From a bacterium (GTDB taxonomy: Bacteria; Zhuqueibacterota; Zhuqueibacteria; Residuimicrobiales; Residuimicrobiaceae), in contig JAKQNR010000024.1 of NCBI GenBank assembly GCA_029565685.1, forward strand, positions 124,001-188,000: a stretch of DNA of 64,000 bases. The letters run 5' to 3'. Each line of letters starts with the position of its first letter. Position 1 is the first letter of the stretch. Of this stretch, positions 46,510 through 56,358 are shown piece after piece. A model generated the notes under the pieces. That model saw only the letters and a program-made list of their open reading frames with translations. It was not told the origin of the DNA and did no database searches. The position numbers were made by a program, and so were the translations under genes.

Positions 46510-48372
46510 CTACCATTCGTCCGAGGTCATACGGCAGAAATAGGCGCCAATGGGCACTGCCTATGCATTCCAGTCCACAGAGTGGGCGCCGGCCTCCAAC
46601 CGGCGCGCCAGCAGCGTCGTTACCTCCTGTTCCCGCGCAGCATAGATTTTCAGCGCGCTCCCGCCCGGCCGCGGCAAAGGGGCCATAATCGCTGGCGCCC
46701 GTGGTATCGACCACTGCATCCAGTGTTGCGCCGATGCCATAGCGTTTATTGTAAACCAGCGCGGAATCGATCAAGTGGTTGCGGCTGGGATAGCTGCCCA
46801 CGATAAGCCGCACCGGATTGCCGGTCAGAGGGTAGCCGATCATATCTCCATTGACCGCCGCCGCGATCTTGCGTTCTTCCTCACCTGCTTGCAGAACATA
46901 ATGGGTGCTGCCGAACATGCCCAGTTCTTCACCGGATACGAGGAAAAACTTAGGGCGGCGCCGATCTCGTACTCCCGGCAAAGCCTTGCGGCCTCCAGAA
47001 CCGCGCTGGTTCCGGTGGCGTTATCATTGCGCCGGGGGCGTAATGGAGGGGTTCATCGCTGTACGAATCATAATGCGCCACCATCACCACCTCCCGGTCC
47101 GGCGCCGTCACCCCTTTCCGGGCAGCCAGGATATCGCGCGAGAGATGGATCAGATTCTCCGGCAGGCGTTCCGTACAAGAGCGCCATTCTTCTTCACCCG
47201 TATTAATAAGCAAAATCCCTCGCGGACCACAGGCCAACCATGATCCATCCTGCGTCCTGTCGATCCGGTACAGGTTCAGCCTCCACCCCAGGTTGAGGAG
47301 TACTCCTTCTCCCACCTCTTGCCGCCGTCACTAGTCGAGAGGATCAAACCGCTGACCGTGACGAGGCGTCCGTGCAGGCGATCGGCCATGATGATATCGC
47401 GGGGTTGATAATGGGCCGGCAAATTCGTATTGAGCTCTTGCTACGTTGCGCCGCCATCGCCCGTGTAAAGGAGCCGTCCGTTTTCACCGGCCACCCACCC
47501 CTCCGCGGCAGAGATAAAAGAGAACCCATGCAAACGGTACGAGGAGTTTTCAGGCGCGAGACCCAGATCTTGCCGCGATCGTTGGAGAAAAAGAGGACGC
47601 CATAGTAGCAGCAGAGCCAGACATGATCGTCATCTTGAACATGCGGGTTCCAGAAAGCATCGGTGTTGTTCAAGGCAATTTTCTGCCAAGCCTCGCTGTT
47701 TTTTCCCTTGCGATAGAGTACGCCCTTTTCGCCGCAAACGAGCACGACGCCGTTCGGCAGAGCGGCGATATCCCAAAGATGGGGTGCGTCCGCCAGTGCC
47801 GTTTTTGTCCAGGCAGCGCCGCCATCCCGGGTCCCGTAGAAGTTGCCATTATAGCTGCATGCCCATCCCTCGGTGGTCGAAAGAAAAGCGAGGCCGTAAA
47901 GGGGTTCTTTTTCGGCAAGCGTGAACTGCAGCTGCCTTGAGGCACCGCGGTCCGTGCTGCGCAGGATGTGGCCGCGCAGCGAGACCGCCCAGAGAGAGCC
48001 GGATCCGACGTGCGCAAGGTCATACAGGTCCGTCAAACCAGTGGCATACCAGTCGGATTCGGCCCGGTATCCCAGAATTCGCAGCCGTTCAAGCAGGTAC
48101 TCAGCGGCCTGGTCCCGCTGGGGGGCGTATTCATAGCGGGTGCCAAAATCCTGTAACTCCTGAATGGTCCGCAACAGAGAGTCGCTCGACACCTTATCGA
48201 CCAGGTTCCGGATGTATGGCGACGAATCAAAGCTAGGCGGCCAGACCGTCTGAATAGATGGCTGGGCAGCGGCTGGCAGAGCTCGCATTAGTTGGGATGG
48301 ACGAGGCGGCTGGGCGAAGACATGGGCGCCGATCAGGAAGGCAAGAATGATGAGCTTTGCGGTTCTTTGCAT
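46510..48372 (-). pseudogene. Pseudogene: M28-type peptidase with embedded YCF48/BNR repeats
   Basis: It starts with a good signal peptide (MQRTAKLIILAFLIGAHVFAQ) and ribosome site AGAGGGGGG. An N-terminal M28-like segment (AAEYLLERLRILGYRAES) is followed by BNR/YCF48 repeats (ILRSTDRGAS, YGTRDGGAAWT), then the peptidase core: VVMVAHYDSYSDEP, DNATGTSAVLEAAR and FLVSGEELGMFGS. The pieces lie in different frames. Breaks occur near 47487, 47285, 47035, 46960 and 46680, and a TAG interrupts the text near 47445. The end, IGAYFCRMTSDEW plus stop, resembles a sorting tail. It is clearly non-functional unless the assembly has errors. Confidence 0.8.
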
Positions 48373-48554
48373 TAGCCCCCCTCTTTAAACGGGATTTTAA
48401 ACCAACGGCCGGGCTGATATAGAGAAAGATCCTTGGCGTGATTATAGCAAGCAAAAAAGCACTTGGTGGATCACGGCGGTGAGAGAATCAGAGCAATTGG
48501 CTTGGCAAGGTTCGCTCAACCATCGGAATCCGCCATTGGGTTAACAGCAAGGCC

Positions 48555-49031
48555 TCAAACCTGCCCGGTGTTGATTTCATCACCCAAAGCCAATAGTTCT
48601 TCATTCTCAGGGATGTCGCGCATGCTGTGGCCATAGTGGACGTAGCGCGCCACACCAGCCTTGTCGATCAACACCTGGGCCGGCATCCGTCCCAGCTTGA
48701 ACAGATTCACCTCTTGCCCGTAGAGTTTCAGGACGCTATAGGTAGGATCGGGCAGACCGATGAAGGGCAGTGCCTCCCTGCTAAAATATTCGGCGAATGT
48801 CTTGGCATTTTCCGGGCCGACCACGATGATCTCGATATCGCGAGCGACGAACCGGGGATAGTCCTGGCGCAACTGCGTCATATGTGCGCGGCAGAACGGT
48901 CAGGTGAAGGTCCTGTTGAAGACGAGCAGGACGTTCTTCACTCCGCGCAAGTCGGCCAGGTGTACCGTGGCGCCGCGATAGTCGGCCAGGCTGAAATCAG
49001 GCGCTTTCTGGTTGAGGGATACACGTGGCAT
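48555..49031 (-). CDS. Peroxiredoxin-like protein, candidate selenoprotein (in-frame UGA)
   Basis: Read through a single TGA at 48902-48900, this is a 158-residue thioredoxin-fold peroxiredoxin-like protein. The start at 49031 has an excellent site, AAAGGAGAG, five bases upstream. The TGA is codon 44 and replaces the first Cys of a CxxC: FNRTFT-UGA-PFCRAH, with Cys47 intact. The frame is open on both sides and the downstream part (LPFIGLPDPTYSVLKLYGQE, LGRMPAQVLIDKAGVARYVH) is well conserved in AhpC/TSA-type redoxins. Redox proteins with UxxC are a known selenocysteine class. A SECIS hairpin is not convincing by eye. A nonsense mutation in a decaying island is the main alternative. Confidence 0.65.
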
Positions 49032-49077
49032 GGTGACTCTCCTTTTGTGAAAATGTTGGCCTGCCCCACAGCACGCG

Positions 49078-49701
49078 CTAATAGGTCAAGCCGACCGCCT
49101 GGCGCAGAAAGCGTTCATCCACCAGGTTCTTCAGGATAAAATCAGCCACATCCGCGCGTGCGATGCGCGGTTGGCCGACTTTAACGTTTGGGTCGGTGAT
49201 GCAGCGATAGACGCCGGTCCGTGGTCCGTCCTCCAGTCCACCCGGTCGGACAACGATCCATTCGAGGCCGCTCGCGCGGATGATCCCTTCTTCGATCTCC
49301 TTCTCATCCAGCGCCTTGCGCAGAAAAAGGGGCGCCACGATCTTGCGCGACACCCAACCCATTTGCGCCAGGCTGTCGCCAACCCCGTACGAAGAGACGT
49401 GAATCAGCCGTTTGACTCCCGCCCGGCTCATCGCCGCGACGATGTTCTGCACACCTCCCGGCAACACGCCATAGTTGCCGCCGCGCGGCCCCAGTGCTGA
49501 GAGGACGGACTCCTGACCGGCAATCGCACGGTCAACGGCCGACGCATCAGAGACATCGCCCTTGACGATCGTGAGTCCGGGCCGCGGCTCCAGAGCAGCC
49601 GGGTTGCGCACGAACGCAGTCACCGCATGGCCTTGTGCCAGACCCTGATCCAGCAGAGCGCGCCCTGTTTTTCCAGTAGCTCCAAATACCAATAGTTTCA
49701 T
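49078..49701 (-). CDS. NmrA-like NAD(P)-binding epimerase/reductase
   Basis: 207 residues from the ATG at 49701. The N-terminus MKLLVFGATGKTGRALLDQG is the GxxGxxG dinucleotide motif of atypical extended SDRs. KGDVSDASAVDRAIAGQESV and VRPGGLEDGP are typical of the NAD(P)H-binding (SDR_a5/YwnB) group. There is no catalytic YxxxK, so it may act as a redox sensor or reductase. A GTG at 49734 would add 11 residues. It lies 46 bp upstream of the candidate selenoprotein gene, so the pair may be cotranscribed. Confidence 0.88.
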   Translation of the reverse strand: MKLLVFGATGKTGRALLDQGLAQGHAVTAFVRNPAALEPRPGLTIVKGDVSDASAVDRAIAGQESVLSALGPRGGNYGVLPGGVQNIVAAMSRAGVKRLIHVSSYGVGDSLAQMGWVSRKIVAPLFLRKALDEKEIEEGIIRASGLEWIVVRPGGLEDGPRTGVYRCITDPNVKVGQPRIARADVADFILKNLVDERFLRQAVGLTY

Positions 49702-49734
49702 GTTAAAAGTCTTTTTTGAGCGCTTACGCCCCAC

Positions 49735-50054
49735 TCTCTATCGGCGGAACATCACTCCCTCGGTTCGACGAGTCAACTCCAACCTGCTGGTAAATTAGCC
49801 AACAAGAGTTTGAAAATCAACCAAAAATACTAAAAAGCATATATATAGGCCATCCCTATGCTTGATCCACTTGCATTAATACTAAGGAAGAATTTCTGAT
49901 GTAGGGAAAAAACCGCAAGTGGGCACGGCAGTCGCTCCCGTTCGGTTAGATTATTATGAAAGTGCGGATAACACATCCGACTAGCATCTGATGGTTCGCG
50001 TTATCTTTGGGTACTTACCAGCAAGTACGGCTTGTATTTGTTACAGCTGATAAA
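49735..50054. other. Intergenic region between glgC and the NmrA-like gene
   Basis: 320 bp without a supportable gene. It is AT-rich near 49790-49890. At 50025-50040 a degraded palindrome (AAGTACGGCTTGT) sits beside the glgC stop; it aligns with the palindromes at 42.2 and 45.3 kb, so a third, worn copy of the same element may lie here. Nothing else was seen. Confidence 0.4.
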
Positions 50055-51344
50055 TCAAATCACCTTTCCATCCGGAATCAGCGCGCCCTTGATCACAATG
50101 ACGATGCCGTTGCGGATCCAAAAGCCCTCCTGCTCGCGCGACGACTCTTGTACGTGGTCGCGATTGATAATCTGCACGTTCTTACCGATGCGCGCATTCT
50201 TGTCGATGATAGCCCGGTGGATCACACCGCCCTCGCCGATGCCCAGCGGCGGCAATCCATTCCCCAAATCCTGCTCCCGCTCTTCAGCCGATTGATAGTA
50301 ATCCGCGCCCATCAACAAAGTCTCTTCGACCATGGTGCGCCGGCCGATGCGGCTGCGAATGCCGACGATGGATTTGCGAATCACCGCCTCCTCAATGGTG
50401 CAGCCGTCGCAGATCATCGACTGCTCGATGACGCAGTTCTCCACCACCGTGGGCGGCAGAAAACGCGGGCGGGTGAAAATCGGTTCGCCGACATCGTAAA
50501 AATTAAACTCTGGATCAGGCTGCTGAACCAGACGTAGATTGGCGTTATAGAACGATTCGATGGTGCCGATGTCCTCCCAATAACCGCTGAACAGATAGGC
50601 CTGCACATTATGATGATCCAAAGCCGACGGGATCATCTCCTTGCTGAAATCGGTCTGCTGCAGATGTTCGGTCAGCAGATGGATCAAGACCTCTTTTTTA
50701 AAAACATAGATGCCCATAGACGCGAGAAAAGGCTTTTGCCGCAGGGCGGTTTTGCTCAGGCCCGGCAACGGCGCCCGCAGGCGCATGGCTTTGAGTTCCG
50801 CACCTCTGGGCTTTTCCCGGAACTCGATCACCCGGCCCCGGCTGTTGCAGCGTAAAAGGCCGAATTCGCCGGCGTTCGCTTCTTCCGCCGAGATCACCGA
50901 CAGGGTAATGTCCGCTTTGGTCTTGCGATGATGATCCACCAGCAGGCCGTAATGCATCCGGTATAGATGATCACCGGACAGAATGACATAGTCGGACACG
51001 TCCAATTCCTTCAGGGTAAAAAGATATTGACGCACGGCATCTGCGGTTCCTTGAAACCAGTCGGACCGCTCCGGCGTCTGTTGAGCCGCCAGCACTTCGG
51101 CAAAGCCGGATGAAAAAGGAGAAAAACGATAGGTCTGGCCGAGATGACGATGCAGCGAGGCGGAATTGAACTGGGTGAGCACATAGATTTTTTCGATGCC
51201 CGAGTGCAAGCAATTGCTCATCGGAATGTCGATCAACCGGTACTTGCCGGCCAGCGGTACAGCCGGTTTGGCGCGCACCTGGGTCAAGGGATACAGACGC
51301 GTGCCTCGGCCGCCGCCGAGGATGATCGCCGCAACATTTTTCAT
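50055..51344 (-). CDS. glgC: Glucose-1-phosphate adenylyltransferase
   Basis: 429 residues from the ATG at 51344; the family norm is 420-430. It makes ADP-glucose for glycogen. [20 protein letters not shown] is the nucleotide-binding motif with allosteric-site residues, and [12 protein letters not shown] contains the metal-binding GD. FREKP and [14 protein letters not shown] are the glucose-phosphate and left-handed-helix entry regions. The longer upstream frame to 51488 is out of family. Its last 12 codons recur as fragments at 42.2 and 45.4 kb. No glgA or glgB is in the window. Confidence 0.95.
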   Translation of the reverse strand: MKNVAAIILGGGRGTRLYPLTQVRAKPAVPLAGKYRLIDIPMSNCLHSGIEKIYVLTQFNSASLHRHLGQTYRFSPFSSGFAEVLAAQQTPERSDWFQGTADAVRQYLFTLKELDVSDYVILSGDHLYRMHYGLLVDHHRKTKADITLSVISAEEANAGEFGLLRCNSRGRVIEFREKPRGAELKAMRLRAPLPGLSKTALRQKPFLASMGIYVFKKEVLIHLLTEHLQQTDFSKEMIPSALDHHNVQAYLFSGYWEDIGTIESFYNANLRLVQQPDPEFNFYDVGEPIFTRPRFLPPTVVENCVIEQSMICDGCTIEEAVIRKSIVGIRSRIGRRTMVEETLLMGADYYQSAEEREQDLGNGLPPLGIGEGGVIHRAIIDKNARIGKNVQIINRDHVQESSREQEGFWIRNGIVIVIKGALIPDGKVI

Positions 51345-51581
51345 ACCTACCCCGTGCTTGCTGAAAAATAAAAATGCTCCTACCGCAAGCCATTGCCGGC
51401 GGCGGAGAGCGAACCGCTGCAAAATAGAAAGAAAAAAAGAAAAATCAAAGTCGGAATCATCGCTTCTCTCCTGTGGCAGCTGCGGCAAACAACATTTTAT
51501 TTGGACCTCAGCGCATAATTAAGTAAATTACCGGGTAATACACCGGTGGAAATAGCGCCGGTCCGCTCAAGGAGATCGCCG

Positions 51582-53150
51582 ATGAAGCCGAAACTTTCCA
51601 TCATTCTGACCACGCCGGGGCCTTCCGCTGCCGGCAAGCAGCTTTTGGCAAAAACCCTCGCTTCTCTGGCCAGTCAATCCGATCGCCGGTTCGAGGTGAT
51701 TTGCTACGGCCGAATGGAGGAGGCGGATGATCTCTGCCGGCAGTACGGCTTCCTCCATGTGGACGTGGCTACAGAGCACTGCAGCAAGGCCCTAAACGCC
51801 GCGCTGCAGCGGGCGCAGGGCGACTATGTGTTGATCTGCTACAACAACAGCAACCTGATCGAATTCAAACAGTCGGCCACGGCCTTTTATATCATGGTCA
51901 TGGAGCGAAATCCGCTCTGTCCGCTGCTGTACGCGGATTATGACCTGATCGACCACGGTGAGGTCAAATCGCGCAAGTTGCTGGAATGGCACCCCGGCCG
52001 GCTGACCGACTCCTGGGACCTGGGATACTGTCTCCTTTTCCGCAACAGCTTTTTGCAGCAGATCGGCTTTTGCGACGAGCGCTACCGGTTCCACCCTCTA
52101 TATGATCTGCGCCTGAAGGCGTTTGAGCGCGGCCATCTGGTGCACGTCTCCAACCGTTTCAACGGTGCGCCCTATCGCGTCCACGCGGCGGAACAGGGGC
52201 TGGATGTGTTCGCCTATTTAAAAACCGGCAGAGACGTGCAACGCGAGCTGGAGGCCATCGTGACCGAGCACCTGCGCCGCATCGGCGCCTACCTCGCCGC
52301 CGGACAAAATTACCATTCTGTTCATTATACCGCGGAGGAGGAGGCGGCGTTCCGCTCCTGTATCGCCAGCGTGGTCATCCCGGTTTTCAATCGACCCGAG
52401 TTCATCGGCCTGGCCATTGAATCGGTTCAGGCCCAGACCGTGCAAAATATCGAGTGCGTCGTTGTCTGCAACGGCGGCGCCGAGGACCCTACGGTGGCGC
52501 AGGTTCAACGCTATCTACCCGGCGGCGACCGCTATGATCCACACAAACCGGCCGTACGGCTGCTGGTGCACGATCTCAATGTGCTGGGCTTCTGCTTCAA
52601 CGACGCCCTGCGAAGCTCGAAAGCCAAATACTATGTTCAACTGGATTCGGACGATCTGCTGTTTCCGCAGGCAGTGGAAAAAATTCTTCATGTATATGAC
52701 GAAGACGACCGCATCGGCATGGTGATCGGTTCCTATCAGGTGTTTGAAAAAACAGCTGACGGCGCCATCCAGCCGGTACTGGTCGACGGCAAACCATTTG
52801 TGGTAACCCATGACGAATGGAGTGAAGAAAACGGCCGCAACAACCTCCTGCGCATCGGCGGCGCCGGAGCCCCGCGCTCCATCAAAATCCGGGTGCTGGA
52901 AGAGCTGGGCTGGTTCGGAATGAATGACAGTCCCTTCTCCCGCAACTACGGCGAAGATTACGAACTGGTGAACAAATGCGCCGAACGGTACCGTATCGGC
53001 CGCGTGTGGGAGCCGATCTACAAAGTGGTTCGGCACAGCGGCGGCACGGATCACATGATCGATCAAGCCACCATCGACATCAACGACAATGCCAAAGACC
53101 ATATGCGGTTGGAGGCGCTGGCACGAAGAAAAAAAATAAACCAAGCGTAA
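51582..53150 (+). CDS. Tandem GT2 glycosyltransferase
   Basis: 522 residues that hold two GT-A fold domains. The first (1-240) begins LSIILTTPGPSAAGKQLLAK and has ALNAALQRAQGDYVLICYNN and YADYDLID. The second (from about 262) begins ASVVIPVFNRPEFIGLAIES, with a metal-binding QLDSDDLLFP and GEDYELVNK near the end. Both lack membrane segments. The start at 51582 follows AAGGAG. It is divergent from glgC with 237 bp between. A glycan role (cell-surface or storage) is inferred; the donor is unknown. Confidence 0.88.
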   Translation: MKPKLSIILTTPGPSAAGKQLLAKTLASLASQSDRRFEVICYGRMEEADDLCRQYGFLHVDVATEHCSKALNAALQRAQGDYVLICYNNSNLIEFKQSATAFYIMVMERNPLCPLLYADYDLIDHGEVKSRKLLEWHPGRLTDSWDLGYCLLFRNSFLQQIGFCDERYRFHPLYDLRLKAFERGHLVHVSNRFNGAPYRVHAAEQGLDVFAYLKTGRDVQRELEAIVTEHLRRIGAYLAAGQNYHSVHYTAEEEAAFRSCIASVVIPVFNRPEFIGLAIESVQAQTVQNIECVVVCNGGAEDPTVAQVQRYLPGGDRYDPHKPAVRLLVHDLNVLGFCFNDALRSSKAKYYVQLDSDDLLFPQAVEKILHVYDEDDRIGMVIGSYQVFEKTADGAIQPVLVDGKPFVVTHDEWSEENGRNNLLRIGGAGAPRSIKIRVLEELGWFGMNDSPFSRNYGEDYELVNKCAERYRIGRVWEPIYKVVRHSGGTDHMIDQATIDINDNAKDHMRLEALARRKKINQA

Positions 53151-53157
53151 CACCCTC

Positions 53158-53889
53158 ATGCAAGAAAAAACGGAAAAAATAATGAACGCCGTCTACAATG
53201 AGCTGACCGGCGGTCCGGCCCAACCCAACTCCTTGGCGCGGCTCATCGACCATACGCTGCTCAAGCCGGAGGCCAATGAAACACAGATCCTCCAGCTGTG
53301 CCGAGAGGCGATCGAGTACGGCTTTTTCTCAGTCTGTGTGAATCCCTGTTGGGTGAAAACCTGCAGCCAGCAGCTCGCCGGCAGCGAAGTGAAGGTCTGT
53401 TCGGTGATCGGCTTTCCCCTTGGCGCCAATCGCACGTGCCTCAAGGTCGCGGAAACCGAACGGGCGGTGCAAGACGGCGCAGCGGAGGTGGACATGGTGC
53501 TCAACGTGGGCCGCCTGAAATCCGGCGACATTCCTTTTGTCCGCGACGACATTCAACGTGTGGTTCGAGCCGCTCACCCCAGCCGGGTCAAGGTGATCCT
53601 GGAGACCTGTCTGTTGACCGACGAAGAAAAGATCACCGTCTGCGTGCTGGCCAAAGAAGCCGGCGCCCATTTCGTCAAAACCTCCACCGGCTTTAACGTG
53701 GCCGGCGCAAAGACGGAAGACGTTGCACTGATGCGGCGCGTGGTCGGCGAGGCGCTAGGCGTCAAGGCCTCCGGCGGCATTCGCGATCGACGGACCGCCC
53801 TGGCTATGATCGCCGCCGGCGCTAACCGGCTGGGCGTCAGCGCCAGCATCGCCATCGTCACCGACGCGGCTTGTGCGCCGATCGCATGA
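53158..53889 (+). CDS. deoC: Deoxyribose-phosphate aldolase
   Basis: 243 residues. DeoC cleaves deoxyribose-5-phosphate to glyceraldehyde-3-phosphate and acetaldehyde. LIDHTLLKPEA (29-39) is the N-terminal signature. Catalytic residues are Asp112 in EVDMVLNVG and the Schiff-base Lys174 in HFVKTSTGF; a further Lys lies in GVKASGGIRD. Two start codons are possible: 53158 and 53182, neither with a strong ribosome site. The gene lies eight bases after the glycosyltransferase stop and overlaps no other. Confidence 0.96.
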   Translation: MQEKTEKIMNAVYNELTGGPAQPNSLARLIDHTLLKPEANETQILQLCREAIEYGFFSVCVNPCWVKTCSQQLAGSEVKVCSVIGFPLGANRTCLKVAETERAVQDGAAEVDMVLNVGRLKSGDIPFVRDDIQRVVRAAHPSRVKVILETCLLTDEEKITVCVLAKEAGAHFVKTSTGFNVAGAKTEDVALMRRVVGEALGVKASGGIRDRRTALAMIAAGANRLGVSASIAIVTDAACAPIA

Positions 53890-53917
53890 CGGACGGCGCA
53901 AACCAAAGGGGGCTGCT

Positions 53918-54748
53918 ATGAGAAAACGCTGGTCGTTGTTCCTGGCGATCGGGCTGCTGGGGTGGTCCTGCGTCGGTCTGAACAAACTCGTTCAAACTCC
54001 CACTCTGCAGGTCGATGACGTCGCTGTCACCAGCCTTGATTTTGAAAAGATCGGTCTGGACTTTGTCTTCAGAGTGCACAACCCCAACACCTTTGCCGTC
54101 AGTCTGAGCGCTCTGGACTATACGCTGGTGGTGGACGGCAACACGGTGCTGGCTGGTCAGGAAAATCGTTCCATCACCCTGGCCGGCAGGCAGGACAACC
54201 TGGTTCACTTTCCTGTCGCGCTTCTGTTCAGTGATATCCGCCGTTTTGTCTCTGAAAACGAAAATATGGACTCGTTGTCCTATCGTTTATCCGGATCGTT
54301 GGCGCCCGCCGGGGTGCTGTCCGGAGTGAAAATCCCTTTCAATAAATCAGGCCGCGTTCCGAACCTGCGTCTGCCGCGGCTGTCGCTCAATTATCTGCAG
54401 ATCCGCAACCTGACCTTCAGCGGCGCAGACCTTCTGCTGGTCATCGGTTTGCAAAATCCCAACAGCGTGCCGTTTAAAATCGCTAAATGGGATTACTCAC
54501 TCAGCCTGGCGGGCCAAGCGCTCGCCTCCGGAGTGTCGCAAAAGCCGGCGGAGATTCCGGCTCATGGCCTGGGCGAGATCGAACTGCCGGTGTCGATCGA
54601 TCCGGCCGGCGCCCTGAGCTCTGCGGTCTCTGTCCTGATGGGGCAATCGGTTCAGGCGGCGTTGAACGGCAAAATGGAATTGGCCACGCCCTTTGGAGAG
54701 GTCGTGCTGCCCCTCGACGCCCAAACCACTCTCAAGATCATACGCTGA
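53918..54748 (+). CDS. LEA14/WHy-type lipoprotein
   Basis: 276 residues. The signal ends in a lipobox-like LLGWSC (Cys about 18), so it is probably a lipid-anchored envelope protein. Two WHy/LEA type 2 domains follow: one from LQVDDVAVTSLDFEKIGLDF with FRVHNPNTFAVSL, and a second from LRNLTFSG-like text with VIGLQNPNSVPFKIAKWDYS. The NPN motifs are characteristic. Such proteins are tied to stress tolerance. The ATG at 53918 follows AAAGGGGG. It starts 28 bp after deoC. Confidence 0.88.
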   Translation: MRKRWSLFLAIGLLGWSCVGLNKLVQTPTLQVDDVAVTSLDFEKIGLDFVFRVHNPNTFAVSLSALDYTLVVDGNTVLAGQENRSITLAGRQDNLVHFPVALLFSDIRRFVSENENMDSLSYRLSGSLAPAGVLSGVKIPFNKSGRVPNLRLPRLSLNYLQIRNLTFSGADLLLVIGLQNPNSVPFKIAKWDYSLSLAGQALASGVSQKPAEIPAHGLGEIELPVSIDPAGALSSAVSVLMGQSVQAALNGKMELATPFGEVVLPLDAQTTLKIIR

Positions 54749-54820
54749 ACGAGGCTGCGGCGGCGCAGGAACCCACGCGCGGCCGTCTGTTGATTCATAG
54801 ATTCTATTTGGAGCGATTCG

Positions 54821-56332
54821 TTGCGCAAAATAGCATGGCCCACGGCATGGCCCTATGCGGCGTTGATCACGCTGGTACTGCTGGAGGCGGCGGCGGCGAT
54901 CAAACTGAATGAAGGGACATTCACTTACTCGCTGGACGACGCGTACATCCATCTGAGCCTGGGCCGGCAGATCAACCAGGGCCACTATGGCATCAACCCC
55001 GGAGAGTTCAGCGCCCCCAGCTCCAGCATTCTCTGGCCCCTCCTGCTGAGTCCGTTCGCTTCGCTGACAGGCTACGCCTTGGTTCCCTTTTTCATCAATC
55101 TGGCGGCTGCGGTTCTCATTCTCCTGGTTTGCGGTCGCTTCTTCAGCCGCCTGTTTCGCCCGCAAGTTCGTCTTGCAGAGAGCGCGATCCTCACCCTGTT
55201 GATGATTCCGGCGTTCAACCTGATCGGGCTCATCTTCACCGGCATGGAGCACACTCTGCAACTCCTCCTCGCCCTGCTCCTCGCCGAAGGTCTGGTGCGC
55301 GGCCAGGAGGGCGATGCGCCGGGATGGGGGTTTTACGCAGCCCTGGTGCTCGGACCCCTGGTCCGTTATGAAAACACCTTCCTGACCCTGATCGGTCTGC
55401 TCTGGCTCTTGCAGCGTCGTCAACACGTTGCCGCGTGGATATTGGGCTTGATCGTTGCCGGTGTGATGGCTGGCTTTTCCCTCTTTTTGCATACCCACGG
55501 CCTCGGCTGGTTGCCCGCTTCGATTCACGCCAAGTCCATTACCCTCTTCGGAGGCCATAGCTCATTGTGGAGCAACGTCCTGACAAACCTTAGCCAGCGG
55601 CAGGCCCTGGTTTTGCTCCTCGGTCTCGTCCCTTTGCTCTCGGCCATGATCACGCGGCCGCCCTGTCGGCTGATGATCGCGTTGACCGTGAGCGCCGCTG
55701 TCGCACATCTGGTGCTGGGCCGCTTTGGCTGGGCGGACCGCTACGAAATATACATCCTTGGCTTTACTCTTTTCATCCTGGTCTATCTCTATGGCCCCAC
55801 GCTGATGAAAAAACCACTCTGGATTCCTACCGCCGTTTATGCTCTCCTGGCGCTGCCCTTTGCGCTAAACTGGCTGTATACGCCGCTGGGCTGCAACAAC
55901 ATCTATCAACAGCAGTATCAGATGGCCCGGTTCAGCAGAGACTATATACACGCGCCGGTGGCGGTGAACGATCTCGGCTGTGTGGCCTTTCACGCCGACC
56001 ACTATGTATTAGATGTGTGGGGGCTGGCCTCGCCGGGAGCGCTGCAATTAAAACGCCGTCAAACCTCAGCGATGTGGATGGACAGTCTGGCGCAACGTCA
56101 TGAAGTCAAACTGGCCATGATCTATGATCATTACTTTCCGCTGCTGCCGAAACAGTGGGTCTGCATCGGCAAGCTGTTCCTCGGCCGCCGCAAAGTGACG
56201 GCCGACCACGCGGTGGTATCTTTCTATGCGGTCAATTCAGAAACCGCAGCACAGCTGCACAGCCAACTGTGCCTGTTCTCCGCCACCCTGCCCAGAGGAG
56301 TTGTGCTGGAAACCAAACCATATGCACCGTAA
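54821..56332 (+). CDS. Multipass membrane protein, GT39-like
   Basis: 503 residues with about ten membrane segments. An acidic DDAYIHLSLGRQI just after the first helix resembles the DD/DE motif of lipid-phosphate-sugar-dependent glycosyltransferases (GT-C). The C-terminal soluble part (VNDLGCVAFHADHYVLDVWGLA) matches that class in outline. The start is TTG at 54821, with GGAG six bases upstream. Glycosyltransferase activity is inferred. An MscS-type gene follows after 26 bp. Confidence 0.8.
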   Translation: MRKIAWPTAWPYAALITLVLLEAAAAIKLNEGTFTYSLDDAYIHLSLGRQINQGHYGINPGEFSAPSSSILWPLLLSPFASLTGYALVPFFINLAAAVLILLVCGRFFSRLFRPQVRLAESAILTLLMIPAFNLIGLIFTGMEHTLQLLLALLLAEGLVRGQEGDAPGWGFYAALVLGPLVRYENTFLTLIGLLWLLQRRQHVAAWILGLIVAGVMAGFSLFLHTHGLGWLPASIHAKSITLFGGHSSLWSNVLTNLSQRQALVLLLGLVPLLSAMITRPPCRLMIALTVSAAVAHLVLGRFGWADRYEIYILGFTLFILVYLYGPTLMKKPLWIPTAVYALLALPFALNWLYTPLGCNNIYQQQYQMARFSRDYIHAPVAVNDLGCVAFHADHYVLDVWGLASPGALQLKRRQTSAMWMDSLAQRHEVKLAMIYDHYFPLLPKQWVCIGKLFLGRRKVTADHAVVSFYAVNSETAAQLHSQLCLFSATLPRGVVLETKPYAP

Positions 56333-56358
56333 CCCTTTCATCCTTTGGTACAAGACGT

